DNA from: Lysobacter lycopersici
Lineage (GTDB): Bacteria; Pseudomonadota; Gammaproteobacteria; Xanthomonadales; Xanthomonadaceae
NCBI RefSeq assembly: GCF_007556775.1
Contig: NZ_CP041742.1
Coordinates: 1,440,001 to 1,504,000, forward strand
DNA length: 64,000 nt
Direction: 5' to 3'
Shown here piece by piece: positions 40,659-49,826 of the stretch. The notes beneath the pieces were generated by a model. The model did no database searches. It worked only from the letters and a program-made list of their open reading frames with translations, and had not been told where the DNA came from. Position numbers and translations under genes: made by a program. The stretch's first letter is position 1, and each line of letters opens with the position of its first letter.

Positions 40659-41327
40659 ATGACCCCCAGCCTCGATTACGCCAAAGCCCGCGAAACCATG
40701 GTCGAACAGCAGGTCCGGCCGTGGGACGTGCTCGACACCCGCGTGCTCGACGTGCTCGCCTCGGTGCCGCGCGAAGCCTTCTTCGCCGAAGCGCACCGCG
40801 CGCTTGCCTACACCGACATCGAACTGCCGATCGGCGAGGGCGAGCGCAGCTGGAAGCCGGTGCTCGACGGGCGCGCGCTGCAGGCGCTGCTGCCGCAGGC
40901 CGGCGATGCGGTGCTGGAAATCGGCACCGGCAGCGGCTACCTCACCGCCTGCTTCGGCCGCCTCGCGCGCGAAGTGACCAGCCTCGAGCGCCACGCTGGC
41001 CTCGCCGACGCCGCGCGCGCACGCATCGATGCGCTCGGTTTCGGCCAGAACATCGCGATCGAAACCGCGGATGCGTTCGCCTGGAACAACGAGCGCCGCT
41101 ACGACGCGATCTGCATCGGCGGTGCAGTCGATGCGATCCCGACCCGCTTCCTGCAGTGGCTGAACCCCAACGGCCGCATGTTCGTGGTGCGCGGCCGTTC
41201 ACCGGCGATGGAGGCCGTGTGCGTCGATGCGCGCAACGGCGTCAACGACCCGCGCATCCAATCGTTGTTCGAAACCGAATTGCCCTATCTCGCCGGCGCC
41301 GCGCCGGCCCCCGCCTTCCAGTTCTGA
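40659..41327 (+). CDS. pcm: Protein-L-isoaspartate O-methyltransferase family protein
   Basis: This 222-residue SAM-dependent methyltransferase is of the Pcm type that starts repair of isoaspartyl residues. The N-terminus has KARETMVEQQVRPWDVLDTRVLDVLASVPREAF. SAM motif I is VLEIGTGSGYLTACFGRLA. The family Ser in the substrate loop (ISAPHM) is replaced by YTDIELPIGEGERSWKP, as in the xanthomonad version. Whether it really repairs isoaspartate is open. The stop is 14 bases before tolC; the pair is probably one operon. Confidence 0.85.
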   Translation: MTPSLDYAKARETMVEQQVRPWDVLDTRVLDVLASVPREAFFAEAHRALAYTDIELPIGEGERSWKPVLDGRALQALLPQAGDAVLEIGTGSGYLTACFGRLAREVTSLERHAGLADAARARIDALGFGQNIAIETADAFAWNNERRYDAICIGGAVDAIPTRFLQWLNPNGRMFVVRGRSPAMEAVCVDARNGVNDPRIQSLFETELPYLAGAAPAPAFQF

Positions 41328-41341
41328 ACCAGGATCCCCGC

Positions 41342-42676
41342 ATGCGCCGCCTCCCCCTCGCCTTCGCCCTCGCCGCCGCGCTGTCGCCGCTCGGCGCGGT
41401 CCATGCCGAAGACCTGATGCAGACCTACCAGCAGGCGCGCCAGAACGATCCGCAGTACGCCGCCGCCGAGTCCAACCGCGCGGTCGCCGCCGAGAACCCG
41501 GTGCAGGCGCGCGCGGCATTGCTGCCGCAGGTCGGCGGCTCGGTCGGCGTGACCCGCAGGGACGCTGGCCCGGGCAGCAGCATGCAGACCGGTGCCTGGG
41601 GCGTGAACCTCGACCAGTCGTTGTTCGACTACGGCAACTACACCGCGTTGCGCGGGGCCAAGGCGCTGGATCGCGCTGGCGGCTTCGACCTGGTCGCCGC
41701 CGGACACGACCTGATCACCCGCACCTCGGCCGCGTACTTCAACGTGCTGGTGCAGCTGGAAACGCTCGCCGCCGCCGAAGCCAGCGAAGCCGCGCTGAAG
41801 AAACAGTTCGACCTCGCCAGCAAGCGCCTCGAAGTGGGCCTTGCGCCGATCACCGACGTGCACGAGGCGCGCGCGCAGTACGACGCCGCGCGCGCCAACA
41901 CCATCCTCACCCGCAACACGGTGCAGGACGCCTACCAGGCGCTGGTCGAGATCACTGGCACCCAGGTCGGCGACCTCAAGGGCCTGCCGGACGATTTCCA
42001 GCCTTCGCTGCCCGCGCAGCAGGACGCCGATGCCTGGGTCGCGACCGCGACCGGACAGAACCCCACGCTGCAGGCGCAGCGCGCCGACCTCGAGGCCGCC
42101 GAAGCGAGCGTTGGCACCGCGCGTTCGGGCCATCTGCCCACGCTCGGCCTGAGCGCGAGCTACGGCAAGGCCTTGCCTAGCTTGTACAACAACCCGGATT
42201 TCGGTTCGGGCCCGAACGAGGCTACGAGCAGCGTTGGCATTTCGCTGAACATCCCGATCTTCTCCGGCTTCGCCACCCAGTCCAAGGTGCGCAGCGCGCT
42301 CGCCCAGCGCGATGCCGCCGCCGATGCGGTGGAACAGACCAAGCGCTCGGTCGAACGCAACACCCGCAACGCCTACCAGACCCTGGTCGCGGGCGTGAGC
42401 GAGGTCGAGGCGCGCCGCCTCGCGGTGGTATCGGCGAAGAGCGCCTACGACGCCTCGCAGGTCGGCCTTGAAGTCGGCACCCGCACCGTGGTCGACGTGC
42501 TGATCAACCAGCAGAACCTGTTCAACGCGCAACAGGCCTACGCCCTGGCGAAGTACAACTTCCTGCAGAGCCGCCTGCTGCTCGACCAGGCCGCCGGCAC
42601 GCTCGACGCGGACGACGTGCAGGACGTGAACCGCATGCTCACCGTCGACACGCCGGTGGGCGAAGCGAAGCCGTAA
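41342..42676 (+). CDS. tolC: TolC family outer-membrane efflux channel
   Basis: This 444-residue outer-membrane factor forms the exit duct for tripartite efflux pumps and type I secretion. A signal peptide (AFALAAALSPLGAVHAEDL) precedes two homologous halves of long helices: EDLMQTYQQARQNDPQY with GGFDLVAAGHDLITRTSAAYFNVL, and SLYNNPDF...SVGISLNIPIFSGFATQSKVRSA with a second ...NAYQTLVAGVSEVEARRLAV. The inner half also carries TRTVVDVLINQQNLFNAQ. The length is slightly short of E. coli TolC. It ends 13 bases from the convergent waaA. Confidence 0.94.
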   Translation: MRRLPLAFALAAALSPLGAVHAEDLMQTYQQARQNDPQYAAAESNRAVAAENPVQARAALLPQVGGSVGVTRRDAGPGSSMQTGAWGVNLDQSLFDYGNYTALRGAKALDRAGGFDLVAAGHDLITRTSAAYFNVLVQLETLAAAEASEAALKKQFDLASKRLEVGLAPITDVHEARAQYDAARANTILTRNTVQDAYQALVEITGTQVGDLKGLPDDFQPSLPAQQDADAWVATATGQNPTLQAQRADLEAAEASVGTARSGHLPTLGLSASYGKALPSLYNNPDFGSGPNEATSSVGISLNIPIFSGFATQSKVRSALAQRDAAADAVEQTKRSVERNTRNAYQTLVAGVSEVEARRLAVVSAKSAYDASQVGLEVGTRTVVDVLINQQNLFNAQQAYALAKYNFLQSRLLLDQAAGTLDADDVQDVNRMLTVDTPVGEAKP

Positions 42677-42689
42677 CCCGGCGAAGCGG

Positions 42690-43991
42690 TCAGCCCGCCG
42701 TCGCGGCGGGCGCCATCCCATCGACGAATCCCAGGGTGCGCTGCAACGCGCCGCGCCCGCCCTCGAGCAGTTGCTGCGCCGCGTTCGCCATCGTTGCACG
42801 CGCCTCGGCATCGGCCAGCAAGGCCTCCAGCGCATCGCCCACCGCGGCCTCGTCGGCGCCGATGCGCAGCGCGCCCGCCGCTTCGAGCTGCGCGGCGATG
42901 TCGGCGAAGTTGCGCAGGTATGGGCCGGTGACCATCGCGGTGCCCGCGGCCGCGGGTTCGAGCAGGTTGTGGCCGCCGATGTCGTCGAGGCTGCCGCCGA
43001 CGAACGCAACGTCCGCGCAGGCGTAGAAGCGCGCGAGTTCGCCGAGCGTATCGACCACGAACACGTCGTCGGCCGCGTCGGGCTGGTGCGTCATCTGCCG
43101 CGTCGCGGTGCGGAACCCCGCCTGTGCGGCCGCATGGGCAACCGGCCGGAAACGCTCCGGATGCCGCGGCGCCCACAGCAGCAGCAAGTCCGTCCAGCGC
43201 GCGCGCAGGCGCCGGTGCAGCGCCAGCACCGCGGCTTCCTCGCCCGGATGGGTGCTGGCCGCGATCCACGCCGGGCGCGAACCTTCCGCGGCGCGGAATT
43301 CGCGCGCGAAGATTTGCACCTGCGGATCGGCGGCGATGTCGAACTTGAGGTTGCCGCCGACCACGGTGGTGCGCGGCGATGCGCCCAACCGCAAAAAGCG
43401 TTCGGCATCGGTTTGCGATTGCGCGACGATGCCGCGCAGGCTGCGCAGCGCGCGCCCCAGCAAGGGTTTCAGCAAGCCGTAGCCCTGCAACGAGCGTTCG
43501 GACAAGCGCCCGTTGACGATCAGCGCCGGCACGCCGTGGTCGCGGCAGCCGAACAGCAGGTTCGGCCACAGTTCGGTTTCCAGCACCAGGCCGATCCGCG
43601 GTCGGAAATGGCGCAGGAAACGCGACACGGCGCCGGGCAGGTCGTAAGGCAAATAGACGTGTTCAACGCGCTTGCCCCACAACGCCTGCACCCGCGCCGA
43701 ACCGGTCGGCGTGATCGTCGTGACCAGCAGGCGTTCGTGCGGATGCCGCGCGAGCAGGGCATCGACCAACGGCGCGGCGGCGTTCACTTCGCCGACCGAC
43801 ACCGCATGCACCCACAGCAGCGGATTGGTCGGCGGCGTGCGATAGACGCCGTAGCGTTCGCCCCAGCGCTGCAGGTAGGCCGGCTGGCGGAATCCCCGCC
43901 AGATCAGGTGGTAGACCGTGGCCGGCACCAGCACGTACAGCGCCGCCGAATACAGGCCGCGCAACGCACGTTCGGTGAAATCGGCCCGCAT
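42690..43991 (-). CDS. waaA: Kdo transferase (3-deoxy-D-manno-octulosonic-acid transferase)
   Basis: WaaA adds Kdo to lipid IVA at the inner membrane. The 433-residue protein has an N-terminal membrane anchor (RALRGLYSAALYVLVPATVYHLI), then VHAVSVGEVNAAAPLVDAL, LLVTTITPTGSARVQALWG, PRIGLVLETELWPNLLFGC, QSQTDAERFLRLGA, the ASTHPGEEAAVLAL block, and FVGGSLDDIGGHNLLEPAAAG for nucleotide-sugar binding. ATG at 43991 gives the standard N-terminus. It diverges from the lpxL-like gene with only 44 bases between. A hairpin of 8 bp (42693-42711) lies inside its last codons. Confidence 0.95.
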   Translation of the reverse strand: MRADFTERALRGLYSAALYVLVPATVYHLIWRGFRQPAYLQRWGERYGVYRTPPTNPLLWVHAVSVGEVNAAAPLVDALLARHPHERLLVTTITPTGSARVQALWGKRVEHVYLPYDLPGAVSRFLRHFRPRIGLVLETELWPNLLFGCRDHGVPALIVNGRLSERSLQGYGLLKPLLGRALRSLRGIVAQSQTDAERFLRLGASPRTTVVGGNLKFDIAADPQVQIFAREFRAAEGSRPAWIAASTHPGEEAAVLALHRRLRARWTDLLLLWAPRHPERFRPVAHAAAQAGFRTATRQMTHQPDAADDVFVVDTLGELARFYACADVAFVGGSLDDIGGHNLLEPAAAGTAMVTGPYLRNFADIAAQLEAAGALRIGADEAAVGDALEALLADAEARATMANAAQQLLEGGRGALQRTLGFVDGMAPAATAG

Positions 43992-44035
43992 GCGTACAGG
44001 ATAACCAAGCCCGCGGCGCATGCCAGAATCCGCCG

Positions 44036-44962
44036 ATGCCGGATCGCAACGCCGACGCCCCTTCCCCGCCGCTGTCGCCGCGCACTTGGCCGGCGTGGTG
44101 CGGCATCGGCCTGCTCGCGCTGGCCGCGCGCCTGCCGTGGTCGCTGCAGCGCTGGCTCGGGCGTGCGGTCCTCGGCCCGTCGCTGCGCGCGACCCTGCGC
44201 GAACGCCGGCGCATCGCCGCGCGCAACCTCGAACTGTGTTTCCCGGAACTCGACGGATCTGCACGCGACGCGCTGCTGCGCGAACATTTCGCCGCGCTGG
44301 GGACGAGTCTGTTCGAATTCGGCCGCGCGTGGTGGGGTTCGGTCGATCCGCTGAAACGCGGCATCCGCATCGCCGGACTCGAACACCTGGCCGCCGCGCG
44401 CGCAGGCGGACGCGGCGTGATCGTGGTGTCCGGGCACTTCACCACGCTCGAAGCCTGCGGCCGCCTGCTGTGCGAAGCCGGCGTGCCGCTGGCCGGCATG
44501 TACCGTCCTTATTCCGACGCGGCGATGGAATGGGCGGTGCTGCGCGGGCGCGCGCGCTACGCCGCCGCGATGTTCGCGAAGACGGACGTACGCGGCGCAG
44601 CGCGCCACCTCAAGCGCGGCGGCTTGCTCTGGTACGCGCCCGACCAGGACCCGAGCCGCGGCGACAGCGTGTACGTGCCGTTCTTCGGCCAGCCGGCGCA
44701 CAGCCTGACCTCGACCTATCAATTCGCGCGCATGTCCGGCGCGGCGGTGGTGCTGTTCTCGCACCGCAGGCGCGACGACGGCGGCTTCGACCTGTCGATC
44801 AGCCCCGCGCTCGAAGGTTTCCCGTCCAACGACCCGGCCGAAGACACCGCGCGCGTGATCGCCGGCATCGAGGCGATGGTGCGCGCTGCGCCGGCGCAAT
44901 ACCTGTGGATCCATCGCCGCTTCAAGCGCCGCCCCGACGGCGACGATGTCTACGCCGATTGA
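44036..44962 (+). CDS. lpxL: Lipid A biosynthesis acyltransferase (LpxL/HtrB family)
   Basis: This 308-residue lysophospholipid-acyltransferase-family protein adds a secondary acyl chain to Kdo-lipid A. The catalytic motif is HFTTLEAC (family HxxxxE), near GGRGVIVVSGHFTTLE. GGLLWYAPDQDPSRGDSVYVPFFGQPA is the second conserved block (D-x-D-P), and a basic N-terminal membrane helix precedes. Whether it is LpxL or LpxM type is undecided. Its 3' end overlaps the convergent O-antigen ligase by 13 bases. It sits beside waaA, its pathway neighbour. Confidence 0.9.
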   Translation: MPDRNADAPSPPLSPRTWPAWCGIGLLALAARLPWSLQRWLGRAVLGPSLRATLRERRRIAARNLELCFPELDGSARDALLREHFAALGTSLFEFGRAWWGSVDPLKRGIRIAGLEHLAAARAGGRGVIVVSGHFTTLEACGRLLCEAGVPLAGMYRPYSDAAMEWAVLRGRARYAAAMFAKTDVRGAARHLKRGGLLWYAPDQDPSRGDSVYVPFFGQPAHSLTSTYQFARMSGAAVVLFSHRRRDDGGFDLSISPALEGFPSNDPAEDTARVIAGIEAMVRAAPAQYLWIHRRFKRRPDGDDVYAD

Positions 44963-46293
44963 GCTTCCCGCGGCTCGTTGGCGAGCAGGCTGCCGGCATA
45001 CAGCGCCGCGAGCAGCAACGCGAGCCCGCCCCAGAACGTTGAATAGAACGCGAGGTGGGTGTTGAACGGGAACAGCGTCGCGAACAGCGCGATCATCGGC
45101 GGCCGCGCGCGGTCGCGCGCCGCGGGCGGTGCGTAGCGCCACGCGCGCCACGCCATCGCGATGCCGGCGATCCACAACAGCAGGCCGAGCACGCCGGTTT
45201 CGCTCAGCACTTCCAGTACCCATTGGTGCGCGTGGAAGGCCGGGCCCTCGCCCCAGGCCGCGACCTGCCCGGGCGCCGGGTCGCAGGCCGGGAACACGTC
45301 GCGGAAATCGCGCGCGCCGACGCCGTTGACCGGGTGCGTGCGGATCATGCACAGCGCCGCGCCCCAGATGCGCGTGCGGCCGGACAGCGCGACATCGACG
45401 CCGTTGCGGTCGGCGGTGAGCGCCGCGGACGTGCGTTCGAAACGCTCGCGCACCTGCGGCGAAAACGCGAACAGTCCGCCCGCGAGCACCGCCCCGAGCG
45501 CGAACACCACCACCAGCTTGCGCACGCCGAGCGCGCGCCAGCCGGACAAGGCGAGCACCAGCGCGTAGGTGATCCACGAGGCGCGCGCGCCGGCGAGCAG
45601 GATCACGAGGCCGACCGCGAACGCCGCGACCAGCCATCCGGCGACCTTCCAGCGCCGGTGCGCGGCATCGAGCACGAACGGCGACAGGCTCGCCAGCACG
45701 ATGCCGAGCTTGAGGTTGCACGGTCCGAGGATGCCGCTGAGGCGATCGAGCCGCCGCACTTCGTCCGCGGTGCACATGCCGTGGTCGCTGATCGCGTGCT
45801 TGGCCATGTCGATCAGCGAGAACAGCGGGCTCGCGCCCAGCGCTTCCTGCGCCAGCGCGTCGATCGTCCAGATACCCATGATCACCGCGAGCCCGGTGAA
45901 GGTCGTTCGCCTGCCGGCGTCGCTGGCGACCGCGGACGCGGCCAGCCACAGGAACGGCAGGTAGCGCAGGTCGGAAACGGTCTGCGACAGGCTGTGCGCG
46001 CGATTCGCCGCATCGATGGTCGAGAACAATTCCGGCAACCAGTACGCCGCGAACAGCACGCCGGTCAGCGCCCAGGCCTGGTGGCTGAGCAGGCGCGTGC
46101 CGCCGCGGAAGCGTTGCAGCAGCAGCTTCGCGATCGCGACCAGTGCGCCGAGCACCAGCACGCCTTCCGCGTAGCCGGGCGCAGGCCACAGCGCGACATA
46201 GGCCAGCACCCACGCCGGCGCCCAGCGCCAGCCGGCGACGGGCGCGGCTTCGATCGCGGATGGCTCAGCAGCGGAGTTCGGCGTAGCGCCCAA
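44950..46293 (-). CDS. O-antigen ligase (WaaL/Wzy-C family)
   Basis: This 447-residue membrane protein has about ten helices and the Wzy_C signature: RASWITYALVLALSGWRAL, then a large periplasmic loop with NPVNGVGARDFRDVFP (seen here as THPVNGVGARDF) and the QWVLEVLSETGVLGLLLW helix. This is the ligase that joins O-antigen or related glycans to lipid A core. No ATG fits; a TTG at 46293 is preceded by AGGAGG six bases upstream, which decides the start. It overlaps the upstream glycosyltransferase stop by 29 bases. Confidence 0.85.
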   Translation of the reverse strand: MGATPNSAAEPSAIEAAPVAGWRWAPAWVLAYVALWPAPGYAEGVLVLGALVAIAKLLLQRFRGGTRLLSHQAWALTGVLFAAYWLPELFSTIDAANRAHSLSQTVSDLRYLPFLWLAASAVASDAGRRTTFTGLAVIMGIWTIDALAQEALGASPLFSLIDMAKHAISDHGMCTADEVRRLDRLSGILGPCNLKLGIVLASLSPFVLDAAHRRWKVAGWLVAAFAVGLVILLAGARASWITYALVLALSGWRALGVRKLVVVFALGAVLAGGLFAFSPQVRERFERTSAALTADRNGVDVALSGRTRIWGAALCMIRTHPVNGVGARDFRDVFPACDPAPGQVAAWGEGPAFHAHQWVLEVLSETGVLGLLLWIAGIAMAWRAWRYAPPAARDRARPPMIALFATLFPFNTHLAFYSTFWGGLALLLAALYAGSLLANEPREAQSA

Positions 46294-47392
46294 GCGTGGC
46301 CTCCTGCATCGCTTGCAAGGTGTAGGGAATGGTAGCCGGTGGCGATGGCGGCTGCGCCAGCAGCGTGCGCGCCTTCGCAACGAGCGCATCGGTGTCGAAC
46401 GGCGCGACTGCGCCCGAAGGCTGCAATTCGTGCAGCAGTTCGCCGACGCCGCCGTGGTCCCAGCCCAGCACCGCACGCCCGACCGACAGCGCTTCGACCA
46501 CGGTGCGCCCGAACGCCTCGGGCTTGCGCGAGAGCTGCAGGACGAGATCGCTGGCCGCATAGGCTTCGGCGATGGCATCGGTCGGCGGCGTCATCGCCAC
46601 CGCGCCGGCGATGCCCAGCGTTTGCAGCAGCGCTTCGAGCTCGGCGATGTAGGCTTCGCGCCCGGCTTCGCGCGCACCGGGCATCCACAAGCGTGCGTCG
46701 AGGCCATCGCCGCGCAGGCGCGCGAGCAATTGCAGCGCATCGGCATGGCCTTTCAACCGCGTGCCGCGCCCGGGAAGCAACAGCAGCGGCCCGTTGCCGC
46801 CGAGTTGCGGGAATTGCGCGGCAACCCGCGCGCGCGCTTCGCGATCCGGCCACGGACTGCGCGGGAAACGCACCGTATCGATGCCACGCGGGATGACCAC
46901 GAGTTTCACCGGATCGACCTGCGGGTAATGCGCGAGCAAGTAATCGCGAACGCTGTTCGACACGCAGACCACGCGTTCGCCGCGCGTCATGATCGCGCTG
47001 TAGCGCGACGGTGAATTCAGGCCGTGCGCGGTGGTGGCGAAACGTGGCCGGATCGCTTCCGGCATTCCACGCAAGGCGAACCACGCCAGCCACGCCGGCA
47101 GGCGCGAACGCGCATGCACGATGTCGGCCTTTGTTTCCGCGAACAGTTTCCGCAGCGCGAACACATGGCGGAACGTGAGTGGCGACTTGCGGCCGATGTC
47201 GAGCGCGACGTGTTCCGCGCCGATGGCTTCGAGTTGCGACAGCAGGCGCCCGCCCTTCGACACCACGATGGCGCGGTGCCCGGCGACGACCAGCGCCTCG
47301 GCGATTTCCAGGGTGGAACGTTCGACGCCGCCCGCTTCCAGCGCGGGCAGCAGTTGCACGACAGTCATCTTCCGATCAACGGATGTCGTCAT
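46265..47392 (-). CDS. GT4-type glycosyltransferase
   Basis: This 375-residue GT-B glycosyltransferase has VVQLLPALEAGGVERSTLEIAEAL at the N-terminus, VHARSRLPAWLAW, VIPRGIDTVRF, a C-terminal half with LLLPGRGTRLKGHADALQLLARL and the sugar-nucleotide block PEAFGRTVVEALSVGRAVLGWDHGGVGELL. The E-x7-E motif of GT4 is E-AFGRTVVE. It is likely an LPS core or O-antigen sugar transferase, given the ligase overlap and waaA nearby. ATG at 47392 (MTTSVD) and ATG at 47368 (MTVVQ) are both possible; neither has a good ribosome site. Confidence 0.88.
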   Translation of the reverse strand: MTTSVDRKMTVVQLLPALEAGGVERSTLEIAEALVVAGHRAIVVSKGGRLLSQLEAIGAEHVALDIGRKSPLTFRHVFALRKLFAETKADIVHARSRLPAWLAWFALRGMPEAIRPRFATTAHGLNSPSRYSAIMTRGERVVCVSNSVRDYLLAHYPQVDPVKLVVIPRGIDTVRFPRSPWPDREARARVAAQFPQLGGNGPLLLLPGRGTRLKGHADALQLLARLRGDGLDARLWMPGAREAGREAYIAELEALLQTLGIAGAVAMTPPTDAIAEAYAASDLVLQLSRKPEAFGRTVVEALSVGRAVLGWDHGGVGELLHELQPSGAVAPFDTDALVAKARTLLAQPPSPPATIPYTLQAMQEATLGRYAELRC

Positions 47393-47402
47393 TCCCTCAG
47401 CA

Positions 47403-47539
47403 CCTGTTCCAGAGCCGTCGCGAGCGATGGCAGATCGCACGCGGCCGGAGCGCAGGAACCGCAGTGTATGTGCGAATACATGAGGATTCCGAGCACCGCA
47501 CGCGTGCGAGCTGCCGAGCGCAGCAGGCTATGGGACAGG
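47403..47539 (-). repeat. Structured 3'-end element, copy 2 (long imperfect hairpin)
   Basis: The outer stem is CCTGTTCCAGAGCC (47403-47416) with GGCTATGGGACAGG (47526-47539), one wobble and one mismatch. The rod continues with GGCAGATCGCACGCG (47429-47443) and its partner (47501-47515), and ends in a small hairpin TGTAT-gtgcga-ATACA. The core GAGGATTCCGAGCACC matches copy 1. On the minus strand it begins 2 bases after the zinc-ribbon stop codon. Confidence 0.75.
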
Positions 47540-47541
47540 GT

Positions 47542-47736
47542 TCAGTCGACGAGGACGAAATGCGCGCCGCAGTAGGGGCAATCCGCCTCGCCACCATCGG
47601 CTTCGATCGGCAGGTACACGCGTGGATGCGAATTCCACAACGCCATCGACGGCAGCGGGCAACTCAGCGGCAGGTCGGCGCGATGCACCTCGTAGCGCCG
47701 TTGCGCGTTGGCCTGGATGGCGTCGGTGGCGGTCAT
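47542..47736 (-). CDS. CHCC zinc-ribbon protein
   Basis: This 64-residue zinc-finger protein of the zf-CHCC type has C26, H37, C53 and C56 (LSCPLPSM, NSHPRVYLPI, DCPYCGAHFVL) as the likely zinc ligands. The family includes mitochondrial complex I NDUFS6 and small bacterial homologues of unknown role. The length is normal. The structured 3'-end element follows its stop directly. Confidence 0.9.
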   Translation of the reverse strand: MTATDAIQANAQRRYEVHRADLPLSCPLPSMALWNSHPRVYLPIEADGGEADCPYCGAHFVLVD

Positions 47737-47778
47737 GGCGCGGTCCTGCTTGGAGACGCGGGGATTTTAGCCCGTGCC

Positions 47779-47802
47779 GTCGCGGCTGTAAGCCGCTCCC
47801 AC
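47779..47802. repeat. REP palindrome
   Basis: GTCGCGGCTGTAAGCCGCTCCCAC is a single REP unit in inverted orientation, between the zinc-ribbon gene and pirin gene. It is the same family as the units at 17436-17458 and 50803-50942. Confidence 0.85.
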
Positions 47803-47812
47803 AAAAGCCGGG

Positions 47813-48523
47813 TCAATCCGGCAGGTCGAACAGCAGGATGTCCGCCGGCGTTTCGCCGCGACCGGACAATGCCAGCGTCCCGCCCTCGCCTTCGAACCCC
47901 AGCGCATCGCCGGCGCCGAGTTCGCGCCCGTTGGCGCTGGCTTCGCCGGTCGCCACGTGCAGCCAGTAACGCCGCGCCGGATCCAGCGTCCATTCCGCCG
48001 ATTCGCCGGCGGCCAGACGCACCGCGCGCAGCCAGGCTTGCTGGCGGATCGCGAGGCTGCCCTCGCTGCCGTCGGGCGAGGCCAGCACGGACCAGCGCCC
48101 GCGTCGCGCTTCGGGATCGAAGAACGACTGCGCGTAGGCCGGCTTCGCATTCACGCGATCGGGCTGGATCCAGATCTGCAGGAAATGCACCGGCTCGGTC
48201 TTGGACGCGTTGTATTCGCTGTGCTGGATGCCGTGGCCGGCGCTCATCCACTGCACTTCGCCAGGGCGGATCACGCCATCGGTGCCAGTGCTGTCGCGGT
48301 GGGCGAGCCCGCCGGACAGCACCACGCTGAGGATTTCCATGTTCGCGTGCGAATGCGGCGCGAAGCCGCCGCCCGGCGCGACCCGGTCCTCGTTGATCAC
48401 GCGCAACGGGCCGAAGCCCATCCAGCGCGGATCGTGGTAATGCCCGAACGAGAACGTGTGCCGGCTGTCGAGCCAGCCCATCTCGACGCGACCGCGTTCG
48501 GCCGCCGGGCGCGACAAGATCAC
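47813..48523 (-). CDS. Pirin family protein
   Basis: This 236-residue bicupin resembles E. coli YhhW, which has quercetinase activity in vitro. The metal-site residues are visible: PHSHANMEI (two His), and HGIQHSEYN (His and Glu region). The C-terminal cupin ends LSGRGETPADILLFDLPD. Start is GTG at 48523, overlapping the YceI stop (GTGA), so the two genes are one transcript. The physiological substrate is unknown. Confidence 0.92.
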   Translation of the reverse strand: MILSRPAAERGRVEMGWLDSRHTFSFGHYHDPRWMGFGPLRVINEDRVAPGGGFAPHSHANMEILSVVLSGGLAHRDSTGTDGVIRPGEVQWMSAGHGIQHSEYNASKTEPVHFLQIWIQPDRVNAKPAYAQSFFDPEARRGRWSVLASPDGSEGSLAIRQQAWLRAVRLAAGESAEWTLDPARRYWLHVATGEASANGRELGAGDALGFEGEGGTLALSGRGETPADILLFDLPD

Positions 48524-49098
48524 GGCGTCGCCTTGGCCGAAGCTTCGGTGGTGATGCGGATCGAGATCTCGTCGCTCACCATCGGCACGTAGGCACCGAC
48601 GCCGAAATCCGAGCGCTTGATCGTGGTGGTCGCATCGAAGCCGACCGTCGGCGCCTTGGTCATCGGGTGGATGCCGGCGTTGTTGAGCGTGGCGTCGAGC
48701 GTCACCGGCTTGGTCACGCCATGCACGGTCAGGTCGCCCATGATCATCAGCTTGCCGCCGCCCATGTCGTGGACCATCGTGCTCTTGAAGGTGATCGTCG
48801 GGTACTTCGCCGCGTCGAAGAAATCGGCGCTCTTCAGGTGTTCGTCGAGCTTGGGCACGAAGGTGTCGAGCCCCGACAGCGGCAACGTCACTTCGACGTT
48901 CGATTTCGCCACGTCGTCGGCGTCGTACACCAGCGTGCCGCTGGCCTCGCCAAAGTTGGCGCTGGGATGCGAAAAGCCGACGTGGGTCCAGCTTGCCAGC
49001 ACCACGGTGTGGCTCGGATCGAGTTGGTAGGAAACGGGCTTGGCGGCGACGCCGAAGGACGTGGCGAGCGCGAGGGCGAGGACGGCGGTGCGGATCAT
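48520..49098 (-). CDS. YceI family periplasmic protein
   Basis: This 192-residue secreted lipocalin-like protein has a signal peptide ending VAAKP and the YceI fold: YQLDPSHTVVLASWTHVGFSH, ADDVAKSNVEVTLPLSGLDTFVPKLDEHLKSADFF, YPTITFKSTMV, GDLTVHGVTKPVTLDATL and GFDATTTIKRSDFGVG. The family binds isoprenoid lipids such as polyprenyl chains. It lies 44 bases downstream of the RutE-like gene and overlaps pirin, giving a three-gene operon. Confidence 0.94.
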   Translation of the reverse strand: MIRTAVLALALATSFGVAAKPVSYQLDPSHTVVLASWTHVGFSHPSANFGEASGTLVYDADDVAKSNVEVTLPLSGLDTFVPKLDEHLKSADFFDAAKYPTITFKSTMVHDMGGGKLMIMGDLTVHGVTKPVTLDATLNNAGIHPMTKAPTVGFDATTTIKRSDFGVGAYVPMVSDEISIRITTEASAKATP

Positions 49099-49142
49099 GG
49101 TGGTGCTCCTTGGATGGGGAAGGGAGTCTTCTTTCGACGCGG

Positions 49143-49733
49143 TCATTCGATGCGGCAGGCTTCGTCGAACGACAGCCGCGGCGAACGCGGGAAGATGCTG
49201 GCCGGATCGCCGACGCCGAGGTTCACCAGCACGTTGGAACGGATCGACGTGCCGGCGAAGAAGGCTTCGTCGACCTTGGCGTTGTCGAAGCCGGACATCG
49301 GACCCGCATCGAGGCCGAGCGCGCGCGCGGCGAGGATCAGGTAGGCGGTCTGCAGGCTCGCACTGCGCATCGCGACCCAGGCGAGGTTGGCTTCCTCGCG
49401 ATGCTCGAACCAGGGCTTGGCGTCGGTGTGCGGGAACAGCACCGGCAGCTTGTCGTAGAAGCGCATGTCGTAGCCGACGATGGCGACCACCGGCGCGGCC
49501 ATGGTCTTCTTGTGGTTGCCCTCGCTCAGCGCCGGGCCGAGCCTGGCCTTGGCCGCTTCCGACTTCACGAACACGATGCGCGCCGGCGTGGTATTGGCTT
49601 CGGTCGGGCCGAACTTCATCAGCTCGTAGAGCTGGTGCAGGGTCTCGTCGCCGACCTCGCCGGTGAAGGCGTTGTAGGTACGCGCGGTGCGGAACAACTG
49701 GTCGAGCGCCGGGTCGGAAAGGGCCTGGTGCAT
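49143..49733 (-). CDS. Nitroreductase family protein, RutE-like (malonic semialdehyde reductase)
   Basis: This 196-residue flavin reductase has the same length as RutE. It shows [110 protein letters not shown], a typical NAD(P)H-dependent FMN enzyme pattern. ATG at 49733 follows the common MHQALSD start. No rut genes are near, so the in vivo substrate is uncertain. It is the first gene of the operon with YceI and pirin, diverging from the ELM1-like gene. Confidence 0.92.
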   Translation of the reverse strand: MHQALSDPALDQLFRTARTYNAFTGEVGDETLHQLYELMKFGPTEANTTPARIVFVKSEAAKARLGPALSEGNHKKTMAAPVVAIVGYDMRFYDKLPVLFPHTDAKPWFEHREEANLAWVAMRSASLQTAYLILAARALGLDAGPMSGFDNAKVDEAFFAGTSIRSNVLVNLGVGDPASIFPRSPRLSFDEACRIE

Positions 49734-49826
49734 GCGGGCGGGAATCCTCGTGGAATCGATGGCGCACAGTGTAAAGTGGCCATCGGTGATTTGAATTTCA
49801 CTCTGCGCAACGCATTGGTGCCATCC

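Noticed and set aside
42693..42711. Terminator between tolC and waaA
   Set aside because: The 8-bp hairpin GCCCGCCG/CGGCGGGC lies in waaA codons and no T-run follows.
49143..49733. rut pyrimidine catabolism operon
   Set aside because: Only a RutE-like reductase is present; neighbours are YceI and pirin, so the pathway is not supported.
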